A stretch of DNA of 64,000 bases from Aporrectodea caliginosa. Its lineage: Eukaryota; Annelida; Clitellata; Crassiclitellata; Lumbricidae. Position 1 is the first letter of the stretch; each line of letters starts with the position of its first letter. Positions 1 to 11,544 of this stretch are shown here, piece after piece. The stretch is from contig JACEVL010000497.1 in assembly GCA_020284085.1 (NCBI GenBank), positions 567,001 to 631,000 of the forward strand. The letters are read 5' to 3'. A program made the position numbers and the translations under genes. The notes beneath the pieces were generated by a model. The model had not been told where the DNA came from, did not search any database, and saw only the letters and a program-made list of their open reading frames with translations.

Positions 1-600
1 CAAGTGAAACGCTGCCTGGATGAAACCTGCCTCCGTATTCTTACTCAAGCCCTTGTCATCTCTCGCATCGACTACTGCAATTCCGTCCTATTTGGCCTTC
101 CCACATCGACGCTACAACCTCTAACATCTGTTCTGCACGCCGCAGCTCGCCTAATTAAGGTCTTGGTCCCAGAGACCACATCACACAATCTACGCAACAA
201 CTACACTGGCTTCCCATTCGCGCCCGTATCGCTTTCAAAATCTCCCTCCTCATGTATCATATCCAGTCTGGAACCTCCCCTCATATATGACATCCATGAT
301 GGTCGTGCCAGTCTCTGCTTCAAATCCTAGAGGACTCAGATCGGTCGCGCGAGGAGACTTTATCGTTCTTCGCACCAAGAGGAAGTTTGGAAATCGTGCT
401 TTTGCTGTCTCTGGACCCAGAGAATGGAACAGTCTCCCAGCTACAATCCGTCAATGTTGATCTGCCACTCAATTTAAATCAAAATTAAAAACTCATCTAT
501 TCTCATTACACTATGTCTAAGAACACAGCGCAAACGCGCTCTCGTGCAAGACTTGTCTTCTTAAAGCGCGCTATAAATCTCTGATTGTATTGTAGTGTAG
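1..600 (+). mobile_element. LINE (CR1/L2-like) 3' fragment, decayed
   Basis: This is the tail of a non-LTR retrotransposon, cut by the window edge. Translation shows the post-RT motif SRIDYCNSVLFGLP followed by an AARLI block. After frameshifts comes the C-terminal SGPREWNSLPATIRQ block near 410-455, then a KLKTHLF-type ending. These blocks are typical of the C-terminus of CR1/L2/jockey-type reverse transcriptase ORFs. Stops and frameshifts show it is dead. The clade is inferred from motif style only. Confidence 0.75.
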
Positions 601-699
601 CCTATAGATTTATTGCAAGAGATCCCTTTTATGCCCACACGGCATGAAGATACCGTGAATATAATATTATGAACTTTGAAAACATAAATCGCTATCAAC

Positions 700-1215
700 T
701 GGTAATTTCGTGTATAAATTTGTCAATAACTTGCTGCCTGAATCATTTTCAAACTATTTTACTAAGATAGTAGAGATGCGTGGTCATTATACTAGGTCTT
801 CTTCTGGTGGTTTATGTGTCATATATGCGCGCACTAATTATCGTCGATTTTCTATTTGCTGTAATGGACCAAAAATTTGGAATGCAATACCGATGAGTAT
901 TCGGAATGCACCAACATACGACCAATTTAAGAAGCTGTGGAGTGGCTACTTGAAGGACTGTTGAAAGACGAACCACTGTTTCATTGAATTGTTTAAATAT
1001 TGATCTTCTTAGAAAATTGCAATGTTAATATTTAGTTAAGAACATTATTGAGTTGATGAACCTTTCTTTCTTTTCAACTGACTAACCAGCCAAAATTGAA
1101 TATTGCTAAAAAGGGTGACCCTAATTATGCGGGGCTTGTGTCCCTTTTGGGTCTTCCCTGTTCCCCAGCCAATGCACCGATATGTAATAGTCAAGTTATA
1201 ATTGTTGTTAATTGT
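700..1215 (+). mobile_element. second LINE 3' fragment (CR1-like) with 3' UTR
   Basis: An 84-residue frame (710-964) begins MYKFVNNLLPESFSNYF, contains RTNYRRFSI and GPKIWNAIPMSIR, and ends FKKLWSGYLKDC. This is the usual C-terminal ending of a CR1-type LINE ORF2. The sequence after the stop (about 1090-1190) has a GC-rich block with GGGTGACCC and GGGTCTTCCC that looks like a LINE 3' UTR. It is 5'-truncated and follows another LINE end. The clade is inferred. Confidence 0.7.
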
Positions 1216-1483
1216 TATATGCATTGTGCTTTTGGGAATGAAAAGTTTGTCAGTTGTCAGTTGTCAGTCAGAAATCGTTTTTGTTACTTTATGTTGCGTT
1301 ACATGTTTTTGGACCATCAAAAATCAGTGGGTGGATTCACTAAAAGTGATATAACTTTTGTTCTGCTCAAAATGTTTTTGGGAAATTTGGTCATTATACG
1401 TATATATATGAATTGCTTTAAATCCTGTAAAACTTGATTTTAAAATCTTGCTTTTGGTCGAAATAATAGCAAAAAACCTTTAG

Positions 1484-4107
1484 GGGTTACTCTTTTGGCT
1501 CACCCTGTAGAGTGAGCACTGAGCAACTGCCCCGGCCATAGAAACTGATATCAGCCTGGACTAAGCTTTAGAAAGATGAGCACGATATCAGGATGTCAGT
1601 AGGGATGTCACATGAGTATAGAGTTACAGCAAATGTATGTGAATTATAGATTAGGGTATACATTTTTGAGAGTCATATCAATTATCACCATTAATCAAAT
1701 ATTAAAAAAACAGTTATCATGCCCAAATTAATAGCAAACGCTGGTTGGGACTGAGAGAAAACTATATGCAATGGGTAACAGTGGCTCACTCTATGGCTGT
1801 AAATCCTAGATAAGAGCATAATGATAATGAGAGTTTTGTGTCACATTGTTATTGACATTAAACAAGTACAACACAAGAAAAAAACAGTTGACATAATTTT
1901 ATTCAAATTAATAGCAACGCAAATTGGAACTAATGGGTAACTACGCGATGAATAGTGGTTACTATAATAAATGTAGTGCTAAATAAATGAGACTTATTTT
2001 CTTTGTGTACAAAAATTAGTATGTAGACATATATGAAGAAATAGATTATGGTTGATTCAGTTCCAGGTTGGTTACCATAACCCATTTCTAGTGTCTCACT
2101 GGGCCTGAAGTGTGTCTATGGATGATTCAAGAGTTCCATTCTAATCCGGCAATGGTTGTCCCCAAGCCATTCAGTTCTGATTTGTCTATAAATTAACATT
2201 ATAATATGAGGTTCCCAACAGATCCTAAGGGTAATCTTAAGGTCTATAAATCTGTCAGTTGAGATTTTCAAAGTCCATTACCGATCTCCATAGACCTGGT
2301 TTCTCGCATGTTGAGTTTGCTTTCCGCACAAGCACTAGGCCACCTGCGGGTTCATGCAGACAGTAGCTTCTTTTCGCGGACCAATCCGATGGCACCAGAG
2401 AAGACAATGAGCATTTGTTTTCGTAAGAGGTTCATTTATGAAGATTTGCTGATTGTGAGATGTACATGTAGATGGGACTCATAAGAGTAGGCGAAGAGAT
2501 TTCCGAGCACTGTACGCTTAGTCCCGTATCATTCGAGAAGAAATATTGACGAAGATTGTACCAACCCGATTTTCTGCTCTTGCCAGGGAGTCGGAAATAA
2601 TAGGAAATAACCGACAGGGGTTATTTTTTTGGCTCCCCTGTAGATTGAGTTTTGACAGAGGCCCAAAAAGCTGATCCGCTACTAGATTTTCCGTTAGAAA
2701 CTGTCCAGCCAGGACTAAGCAGGAGAAATGCTGACCACGATATATGTCACATGAGTATCAGAGTTACCGCAAATGTATGTGAATTATAGATTAGGGTATA
2801 AATTCTTTAGAGTCATATCAAAATCACCATTAATCAAATATAAAAAAAGTTATCATGCCCAAATTAATGGCAAACGCTGGTTGGGACTGAGTGAAAACGA
2901 TATGCAAATGGATAACAGTGGCTCACACTCTATGGCTGTAAATCCTAGATAAGAGCATGTTGAGAGTTTTGTGTCATATAATTGTTATTGGCATTAAACA
3001 AGTACAACACAACAAAAAACAGTTGACATATCCAAATTAATAGCAACGCAAATTGGAACTAATGGGTAACTACGCGATGAGTAGTGGTTACTACAATAAA
3101 TTTAGTGCTAAATAAATTAGACTTATTTTCTTTGTGTACAAAAATTAGTATATATAGACATATAAGAAGAAATAGATTATGGTTGATTCAGTTCCAGGAT
3201 GGTTACCATAACCCATATCTTGTGTCTCACTGGGCCTGAAGGGTGCCTATGGATGATTCAAGAGTTCCATTCTAATCTGGCAATGGTTGCCCCCAAGCCA
3301 TTCAGTTCTGATTTGTCTATGAATTAGCATAATGATATGAGGTTTCCAACAGATCCTAAGGGTAATCTTAAGGTCTATAAGGTCTGTCAGGTGAGATTTT
3401 CAAAGTCCTTTAGCGATCTCCATAAGCTTTGTTTTTCGTACGATAAGTTTGCTTTCCGCACAAACACTAGGCCACCTGCGGCTCATGCAGACAGTAGCTT
3501 CTTTTCCCGGACCAATCTTCTGGCACCAGAGAAGACATGAGCATTTGATTTCGTAAGAGGTTCATTTATGAAGATTTGCTGATTGTGAGAAGTAGATGGG
3601 ACTCATAGGAGTAGGCGAAGGGATTTCCGAGCACTCTATTGCTTCTAGTGTCATTGATCAATCAATGAAATTTGATATAGCGCTCCTTCAAGATATCTAC
3701 TCAGAGGCGCTCCCGGCCCAACCACGGCTGAATTTGAGAATATTTTTAAGAGGTATAAAATGCAGGTGAAGAGTTCCTAGGTAGGAGACGGAGCTCTATT
3801 AGGAAGCCCATTCCAGATACTCGGTCCCACAACCGAGCACTGTATGCTTAGTCCTGCATCATTCGAGAAGAAAAATTGACCAACATTGGACCATTCCGAT
3901 CTTCTGCTGACCCAGGGAGACAGGAGGTATTGGAAATAACCGACAGGGTGATTTTAATCCCCAATGGTTTTGACAGAGGCCCAAAATATCCGCTACTAAA
4001 TCCGTTTTAGTTGGGAGCGACGATGACGGTGCGTCAATGTCTGGGTCAGAGTTTGGCAGGAGGGTTGCTGACCACGCATTCTTTGCTATATCAGGAATTC
4101 CGTAGAC
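1484..4107. repeat. tandem 1.14-kb repeat, two copies plus a partial third
   Basis: Copy 1 spans about 1484-2617 and copy 2 about 2618-3945, with a partial third at 3946-4107. The offset is 1139 bp, measured at the shared string ATGAGTATAGAG/ATGAGTATCAGAG (1611 and 2750). The copies differ by scattered substitutions and small indels. Copy 2 carries a 197-bp LINE-tail insertion at 3636-3832, and the third copy is cut by the hAT at 4108. No coding capacity was recognised; short frames inside are chance. Confidence 0.8.
3636..3832 (-). mobile_element. LINE 3'-tail insertion with 9-bp target duplication
   Basis: The sister tandem copy lacks these 197 bp. They are flanked by the direct repeat CCGAGCACT (3627-3635 and 3833-3841). 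On the minus strand the insert holds the hairpin pair GGGAGCGCCTCTGAGTAG and GGAGCGCTATATCAAAT, followed by an ATTGATTGATC tail. This is the 3' end shared by several LINEs and SINEs in the window. The target duplication and 3' tail fit target-primed reverse transcription of a severely 5'-truncated copy. Confidence 0.75.
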
Positions 4108-4921
4108 CAGAGGTTCTTAACCGGTGTGTCGCGACACAGTTAGTGTGTCGCGAATTGACCGGCAGTGTGTCGCGTAAACATGGTGTGTCGCTGGTGTCTC
4201 GCGAAAAATGGGTGTGTCACGAATTCTCCCAGCATACGTCCCTCATTCTTGCATTACACTTACTTACTTACTTACTTTGGCCTATACTTTAGCCGCGAGT
4301 TTAGAGGACGTAGCTAGCTGTGAGAATTCGTAGCACCCTATTTATCTAGGTTCTATATTCTATTTATCGCAATCTGGGGGCGGACTTGATGTTTATATTA
4401 TTTATACATACACAATATGCACGTTTGCGACCGCCGCTGAAAAATTTTACACATTAGGGTCTACTAATATAACAGACGGTAGCATTCCAAATGGACAAAT
4501 TTATAATAAGGAATCGAAAATTCTACGAATCTACAACTGATCACGTGGAATCAGATTTTGGTAGCAATGAGACGGATTCTACCACTAACACTGTAGTTAA
4601 TACGAAAACGATGCTGCTGCCACTGATAGTTTTAGTAGGCCTACAGTTGCCATAAACCAACCAAGAAGAGCGTGAGAAAGAAGAAATCTGCAAGCGTAAC
4701 GACTGACTAGTAGAAAGCACTGAACGTGAACATTTCCATTTCTTGAAAATGTTAAGTTGTTAGCAGCTTAAAGTTTTAAATAAATAAACTAGTTTCACTT
4801 ACAATTTTTTCAATTTTAACAATATTCACATAATGACGATTATTGACGATTGCATGGTGTGTCGCCAAATTTTGTTGGAAGTTTAGGTGTGTCGTGTGCC
4901 AAAAAAGGTTAAGAACCTCTG
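4108..4921. mobile_element. non-autonomous hAT-like transposon (814 bp)
   Basis: The element is bounded by the exact 8-bp direct repeat CCGTAGAC (4100-4107 and 4922-4929). It has 15-bp terminal inverted repeats CAGAGGTTCTTAACC / GGTTAAGAACCTCTG. The 8-bp target duplication and CAG...CTG ends are the hAT signature. The 5' subterminal region has several GTGTGTCGCG repeats, plausible transposase-binding motifs. Near 4491 a short frame starting MDKFIIRNRKF resembles the N-terminus of hAT/ZBED-type transposases, suggesting an internal deletion derivative. Confidence 0.88.
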
Positions 4922-5339
4922 CCGTAGACGATTAGATTAATAGCATTGCCGAGTTTTCCAAGGTGACAAAACGCTTGCTTAAAGTTTTGTTTTCTTCTTC
5001 TACCGCTGCTATTTTGAGGGAGAGTGGTGATGTTGCCTCTGACACCGAGCAATATCGCAAATTTGTCCAAACTTTGTTAAACTGTAGTAATAAAGGACTC
5101 AGGCAGCTTTGCGAACATTACATCCATAACAGAATTTAGGTAAGATGAGATGTAGGTGCGAATCGCCCAAGCCACTCGTTCATCGTGTACGAGTTCCACA
5201 AAGTTACTCAACTATAATGAGTACACTGACCGTACACTGTCGGTGGGAAGATGAGACGGCGAGGGAGAGGACTGCATGGTCACCCGCCTTCATATGCCGA
5301 GGCTAAGTACATGAATTTGCCAACACTTCACACTCATGG

Positions 5340-5810
5340 CTGCCTAAGGGCTTGCTTAAGGTGCTGTTCTTCTGCTTCTTCTACCGAGGTCGTTCAGTTT
5401 GAATGCGGATCCTGCTGAGCATAATGCAGCTTACTAGCTCTTCGACTGGTTAACATTGGCGACACACGCATAGCTTAAAAGCTTCACTTCGTGTTCCTAA
5501 ATCGCACATAATCGAAGTAAATAGAGTATAGATGAACTCCTTGTTTTAACCAAGTGTCTGGCTTTCCGGTGGTTATGCCTACGTACAATCTGCTGAGATA
5601 GCGAAATGACACTTCTGTTAACCAGGCCAAACACCAACCACGGTATGTCCATCTGACTAAACACCAACCACCGTATAGCCGCGCCTAACCTTCTTTGACG
5701 TATAACTTAATCTGATCTTATCTACCCACCGATTTAGTTTTGACTGAGCGGCTGTCAATAAGCTGGTCCCTGCGACGTAGCATTCTGGACGCTATAGAAC
5801 GTAGTGAACA
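5340..5810 (+). repeat. dispersed repeat (LINE 3' UTR/tail family)
   Basis: This block is similar to 53870-54720, sharing CTCTTCGACTGGTTAA/CGCTTCGACTGGTTAA, CTTCACTTCGTGTTC and a terminal AATAAGCTGGTCCC hairpin region. The ending GAGCGGCTGTCAATAAGCTGGTCCC...GGACGCTATAG matches the tails at 13855-13943 and 54645-54700, and more loosely 61680-61765. It is probably the 3' UTR of one LINE family. It serves as the empty site for the piggyBac MITE at 53927. Confidence 0.6.
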
Positions 5811-6612
5811 CTATTACCAATAAAGCAAATCATCTAGCAGCTGGGAAAGTGAACGTGATTACGATTTGTCTACTGCAAATGTCGCCCAAATCTCGGTTCC
5901 GGAGGAGTCGACGAGTTTATCTTAAGAGTTTATCTAGACGTGCAAACAAGCTTGTATGTCTCTATTTGCCTTTCAACGCTTACTAAGCAAGTTTTAAATA
6001 CTTAGTTTGAACAATTATCATTGAAGCAAGTCATATTGCAGCTGGGAAAGTGTACGTGATAACGATTTATCTACTTCGGTTTGTAGATATAAAATTATTA
6101 AGTTAAACAAACCAAATTCACAGCTCGAGTTTAGAGCCAGAAAGATGAAAACTCCTTTTGTCATCAACAATGAAATTGTCATGTCAATATTTGGCCATGT
6201 AAGCTGACAGAAATGTTAAATTATATGTAGAAGAGGCCAATCCCACACTGCCGCTGCTGCTTAATTCGGCCAAAATAAAGCTATAAATAAAGAGGAGTGC
6301 GATTCGAAGACTAGCATTTTACGAAGGTTGCCTGTATTGGAAGAATAGACGTCAGATCAGCAGGTGAATACTGGATTTTTTAATTTAAAATAGACTTTTA
6401 ATAAATATTTTATAGAAAATTAATTTCTCAGAGAAATTATCGGAGCACTTTCAAATGAATTCATAATCTGTAATATTTGCTTTTCAATTCGTGTCCATTA
6501 GAATTATAGCGGGCCCTCATTTCTCTGTAGCATTTTGTTTTTACACGAAACAGTAAAAACACTACAAGAAGAACTAACGTTACAACACAGGATTGTATAT
6601 AATGTAGGCCTA

Positions 6613-6836
6613 TGTAATAATAATAATCTTTTCTTTATTGAAGCGCCTGACAAACGCACTGCGCTGTACATTTACATGTTATGCAATTGAAAAAATCTTA
6701 ACTACTAACAGAACAGACAGCCTGCAATACACAGCGCTAATAGCAGCCTACCAAGCATGCTCGCCCTAACGGGGCTCGAACTCGGTACCTCTCGCTCTCT
6801 ATGTCAGTGCGTTATCCAATGCGCTATCGGGCCATT
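6613..6836 (-). mobile_element. tRNA-derived SINE, minus strand
   Basis: Duplication copy 2 (near 28825) lacks this block. Read on the minus strand, it starts GGCCCGATAGCGCATTGG, a box A-like element, with a box B-like GAGTTCGAGCC about 45 bp on. It ends with a GCGC hairpin, AATAAAGAAAAGATT and an ATT-repeat tail. Box A and box B with a simple-repeat tail indicate a pol III SINE. It is not a functional tRNA, because the body continues past the tRNA-like head. Confidence 0.75.
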
Positions 6837-7589
6837 TATATAGCGCCTTACAGGAACCTCACGAAGGCGCAATTACATGCTTCTGCAGAATCTCATCAGA
6901 AGCGATAAACAGAGGAACTCTCGACTTGATCACAGCTAACCAAGAACGGAACATTTTTCAAATCCCTCAATTTCCACCGATAGGCTCAATACCTAATCCC
7001 AAAATAATGGTAGATGTGTTTGCAGCAGAAGGCTTTCGATTGTATACGTACTAAGCGGGACCGCGTTGCCTTATTTAACTGATGAGTACATATTCAATGT
7101 CATGAATTCTTCAGAAAATGTTTTAGGAACTATTTTTCCTATAAATTAGGAATCTCTGTAATAATTATTAAAAGTCTACTACAACGAAATTCGAGAATTT
7201 CTGACAGAATACATTTTCATATTTGCACTTTAAATTTTAGATTCAAAATAAATTGCACCAAATCGCTACTTATGCTATTGGTGTTTCTTAAAACGTATCA
7301 TTACTTTTTCCTTTCTTATCACGCTCAGAATCAAATGAAGTTTTCATCAATAATTGCTTCTACTGGTGCTCACCAGATTTAAATAGACCGCATATGGTCG
7401 ATCTATAGAGATAGGGTTTCATATCCGGTATTCATATCTGGAACCACAGGGTTAGGATTCCGAAATGGAAATATCGTGCACTGGACAACCCGCATGGAAT
7501 GCTGATCGGCAAACCAACTCGAATCGTAGCACACATGGTGTAGACAAACTCGCAGTTGACGCGGAAGACGGTTCCAACTAGAGAAGAAA

Positions 7590-7738
7590 CAGTGGCGGCG
7601 CCAGCATGAGGCTAGGGTGGGCTCAGCCCCCCCCCCCAACTAAAGTGGGAAAATCACTGCCAATGCCAGAGAGGAGAAGAGAAAGGGAAGGAATTGGGGT
7701 TTTAGCCCCCCAAACCTGAAATCCTGGCGCCGCTACTG
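7590..7738. mobile_element. 149-bp hAT-like MITE
   Basis: The ends are CAGTGGCGGCGCCAG and, inverted, CAGTAGCGGCGCCAGG. It is flanked by near-identical repeats GAAGAAA / GAAGCAAA. The paralogous site in duplication copy 2 (about 32300-32320) reads straight through without it. CAG-type termini and an approximately 8-bp duplication fit hAT. A run of C and two GGGG-type blocks lie inside, and there is no coding capacity. Confidence 0.75.
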
Positions 7739-8000
7739 GAAGCAAACATAGGCAAAACTAGATTGAGTAGTAGCGCAGTGCATGCGGGGAACAACCAGAA
7801 GGCCTCTGGCGCCCGAGCGGAGGGTGGAACGACCAGGAGTGAAAAGACCGAGGTAGGCCTACAGAAGGTCTTGAGATATGACCAAACAGCTACGCATAAG
7901 AGTTTAAATTTTGAACTTCATGCCCGGGGGCACAGGAAGCCAGTGGAGAGTGCCCCGAATGAAGGCAGATGATGTGGGCAAACCTCGGGAGATCTTCAAT

Positions 8001-8138
8001 AAAAAGGCGGGCAGCAGCGGCAAGTATAATAATTATACTTGCCGCTGCTGCCCGCCTTTTTAGTCATGGTCGTTCTTCAATAAACCTTTACAATCTTCAG
8101 TCAATTATTGACTGAAAATTGAAGAACGACCATGACTA
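8001..8138. repeat. double perfect inverted repeat (template-switch scar)
   Basis: Two perfect hairpins lie back to back: arms 8001-8030/8032-8061 (30 bp, 1-bp spacer) and 8061-8081/8118-8138 (21 bp). The paralogous sequence at 32572-32642 has only one strand's worth: GGCGGGCAGCAGCGGCAA followed directly by CTATTGACTGAAG and GAAGAACGACCATGACTA. The extra block in copy 1 is the reverse complement of its own flank. This points to a replication template switch rather than a transposon. Confidence 0.75.
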
Positions 8139-8410
8139 AGGAAGAGAACCATTCTTCACCGAATGAATTCGTTGATGCGATACAATGCTTACAGGAGTAG
8201 TGAAATTAAGACCTCTGAGCCAGGTTAGTTCTTGGATAGTTGTGGATTGCATTTCGTAGAATATCAAGCAACTCAATCATCCCTCTTTAATTGGTCGGTA
8301 AACGAACTCCGGCAACATAAATGCTGACATCTGAAATGTATTGTTGTACCAGATGTTTGCTCTTGAAGATCATTCCGCCAAGTTATACTCCAAATGACGG
8401 TCTTAAAAGA

Positions 8411-8520
8411 TGCAGAAGTGCGTCTTGATTTTAGGACCGCTCAAAACTTGAGCGCTTTCACAGTGAGCTATGAAAGCGCTCATGTTTTGAGCGGTCCTGA
8501 AATCAAGACGCACTTCTGCA
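8411..8520. repeat. 50-bp inverted repeat with 10-bp loop
   Basis: Arms 8411-8460 and 8471-8520 are reverse complements with two mismatches, separated by CAGTGAGCTA. Such a structure would extrude as a cruciform or fold as a hairpin in RNA. It sits inside a unique-looking segment interrupted at 8602 by a foldback-like element. Minus-strand frames crossing it show no recognised domain. Confidence 0.8.
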
Positions 8521-8601
8521 CTTATGCAGCGTTTGGCCTTTCTGTAGCCCGACGTGATGAGCTCTGACTCCCTGAGGCGCTCGTAGACGGCGACATTGAA
8601 G

Positions 8602-10868
8602 GCCGGTGTCACGATATAAAGTCTCCCCCCGAAACAGAGTCGCCCCCTTGCCGTAACAGAGTCTCCCCGGAGACTTTGTATCGGAACAAAGTCTCCCCCA
8701 TTGAAATAGAATCTCCCCTATCTACGATACAAAGTCTCCCCCTTACTAAAATCGCCCCCTCTGTTTTCAGTTGCTTTTCTATATTATTTAAAATAGGATT
8801 TAATATGTGCATTTCTGAAATAAATGACTTTCAAGTTTATTAGTTGAATTGGACATGAAACAACTATGGAATTAAATGAAAAAATTGTGAAATAAATGTT
8901 TTATAGTAGTACATGCATCATGTAAATAGGATGTCGGACGCTTATGTAATTAAAACGCAGTGGAGAGATAACACACTGTTATAGGCTATAACTAAGAAAA
9001 TAGCTCACACAACACGTAGACTTTAAACTGGTGCTAGTTGGCACTGTTTGCTGAAAAGATTCTGAGCATTACCATTCACTAATGAATACTTATTCATTAT
9101 GCCAACTAGCGCTAATTAGCTTCAAGGTGATTCTTCTAAGGTTAGACCTACCAATGACATTTTGTTGGATATTAGTCGTTCAATATTATTAGCGTCAGAT
9201 GTATCGGGCCAGCTTAATAGCTATACAAGTAGTCTGAAACAAAGCCTGCGAGTAATTATAACTACTGGCTTCCTAAGACGAGCTAGCATTGGCTTCTATG
9301 CGATTATTGATGCGGAATAGGCCTACCCTTCAACTGGTATCAGTCAACCGATAAGACTTTGCGCTTGATTTTCTGTGATTCATCTGGTTAGCCTAATGTT
9401 TGCTTATTATTGTTTGCTGGTGTCAGGTCATTACCTAGAACAGGAAAGTCATAACCAGTGATTGTACATGTAAATGAGGTACTGGCTTTCGGATATGAGC
9501 TTGCCCTTGCTTTTCTAGCATTCATGGATAAAGATTAGGCATTCACGGAATTATTGGCAATCGGACTGCCCATTAAATAATCGCAGCTAAACCAAACCAA
9601 TTTAGTATCGATAGGCCAATAAGCAAAAAATAAGGCATTGTAGTCCATGAAGCCAGTACAGTCTGGTCTTGCCTACTAGGCATTTGTTGATCCACGGAAT
9701 TATTCGGCTTAGAATGGAATTTGCACACGGGCGTAATTAAAGCTAGAACAAAGTTGATTGGTTGACTATAAAAGGCAGACCACCATAAATTAATTATTCG
9801 TAGCTCAAGTTTATTTCTGCATAGGCTTTGATGATCTTAAAGGATTCAATATTAGTTACTATATATTGGGTATAAGTTGCATTAATAAGTACTACCTAGC
9901 GAAACATTTCAAAATTATTTTCATGGATACGTCTGAATGTGAAGCTTTGCTTAATTACGTTACCAAAAATGAAGAGGATCATGCAGCATAATATTCTAAA
10001 GATGAGGAACGTCGTCGATGAGAGAAATCCGTTTCAATCTGTGTCAGCAATGCAGACTTTGCTGATGGATGAAGTAACCGATTATATAACTTCCATTTAT
10101 CAAGCAGGTGAGTGAGGTGGCGAGGAAGGCCCAAAACGGATAAAAATCCTGCTTACAGGGACAACTTTGCTAATAATTAGCTTAACAGAATAACAGAACG
10201 GTTAACACCTTGAATTTGCTGTGGTATATCAAGTAGAATAAATATACAACTAATATGAAACCATTAAGCGAAAAGAGACAAACAGAAGGGAAAATGACAA
10301 CTTAACCAGCAGATTAGCAGTAATTAATAAGGCTAATTAATAATGAGTCTTAATGACATCATATACCAAGTGTAGGCCCTATGCGTAAAATTTTTTAAAC
10401 CATTAAAGATTGGCCGCCTGTTGGATGAAGAGAGAAATCTTATTCCAAACACTCAAGCTTTTGTTAAACCAAGGAAGCTAAACTAAAGTGATTGGTGAGC
10501 TATAATAAGTGTAATGTAACTGAACATTAATATAGCACTTCTCCAAGATTTCTACTAAAAGGCGCTCTCTGCGCTAGTCCATATGATGTTAACTGTCATT
10601 ACAAACGAATATATTACATCAGTTAGCAAAACAATGCAATAAATATGATGTTAATGTAGGCTATTTTGTGTTGAAATAAAGTCTCCCCCGGGGGAGAGTT
10701 TATTTCAACAGGGGAGGAAATATTCTCTCCCCCGGAGACTATATTCTGAAACAAAGTCTCCGGGGGCGAATTTATTCTGAAACAGATCCGCCGGGGGAGA
10801 ATCTATTTCGAAATAGAGTCTCCGGGGGGGAGACTTTTAGGGGGGAGACTCTGTCACGCGACACCGGC
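8602..10868. mobile_element. 2.27-kb foldback-like element with AGTCTCCCCC ends
   Basis: The outer ends match as inverted repeats: GCCGGTGTCACG at 8602 and CGCGACACCGGC ending 10868. Inside each end lies a cluster of short motifs: AGTCTCCCCC at 8630-8755, and its complement GGGGGAGACT mixed with both orientations at 10680-10850. The core (8820-10660) is AT-rich with no coding frame. Arrays of short inverted motifs at both ends resemble foldback or long-TIR non-autonomous DNA transposons. I cannot identify a target duplication, so the superfamily is open. Confidence 0.6.
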
Positions 10869-11189
10869 TGCTGCGAGCTGCGGTGCGACTGGACTCGCAC
10901 GTCCTGCTTAGACTGTTCCCACCCAACGTCCATATATGCCGTATACGGTCTGCGTCCTCGCCCTCACAGCTTCAAACTCCCGAGAAAGGACGAGACAAAC
11001 TAGATTTCCAGAGTACTATACAGACACTCGGCCACAGCCCCCTCTATCTGACTGTTCAATACCGAATGAAGTACTTTAAAAAAAATTCTACGACATTTCT
11101 TTCTTTCTTTGTAAATGGCTGCGGTATGTCAGCAATGCGCTCGATAAACGAATATATGACGATTTTCATTTGACTGATTTTGACGGTCA

Positions 11190-11536
11190 ATGAAGTTAAG
11201 AAAATTCCGTTTTACAACATTCAGGCGATCCCAAACTTGTAAACAACTTGTCGGATGCACCCAGGAAAGTAGTTTTTACAAAAGAAATCAAAGAAATTTA
11301 TAGGCCTACGAAGCAGCGAGCGAATAATTTAGAATTTACCTTGTATAGCTTAGACGTCAAGCCAGTAGGCTATCTCATATCTCACATAATTGTGCTACTT
11401 TCAACTGAGTTTAAATTGTAATATTGTAATATTTTTGCCGCTTTAGCAAATGTCATAGATCACTGATGAATTTTAAAATATGATCATTTGGCAGGCCACT
11501 TGAATATTAATGTGAATCTATTATTTACTTCTGCAG
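11190..11536 (+). promoter_or_regulatory. conserved region upstream of Ly6-A
   Basis: This block is conserved with 33410-33770 (upstream of Ly6-B) and more weakly with 47740-47990. Shared segments include TTCAGGCGATCCCAAACTTG, TTTTACAAAAGAAATCAAA, the TAGGCCTA-bearing stretch and CTTTCAACTGAGTT. Conservation through otherwise indel-rich flanks suggests promoter plus 5' UTR, but could simply reflect recent duplication. A probable splice acceptor TTATTTACTTCTGCAG ends at 11536, implying an untranslated exon upstream. Confidence 0.45.
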
Positions 11537-11544
11537 TATAAGTC

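Noticed and set aside
1096..1437. 113-residue frame after the LINE at 700
   Set aside because: It overlaps the LINE 3' UTR and lacks an ATG context or domain.
6767..6836. tRNA gene on the minus strand
   Set aside because: Same reason: a SINE head with tail, absent from the paralogous duplication copy.
8001..8061. Rho-independent terminator
   Set aside because: The perfect hairpin plus T-run mimics one, but the genome is eukaryotic and the structure is explained by a template switch.
8403..8612. Minus-strand frame VAVYERLRESELITSGYR as a gene
   Set aside because: Looks protein-like but runs through an inverted repeat, has no partner exon, and is missing from the second duplication copy.
10883..11173. 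96-residue frame right of the foldback element
   Set aside because: No recognisable motif; it is interrupted on the left by the insertion and ends in low-complexity sequence. Could be part of an unknown exon, but unsupported.
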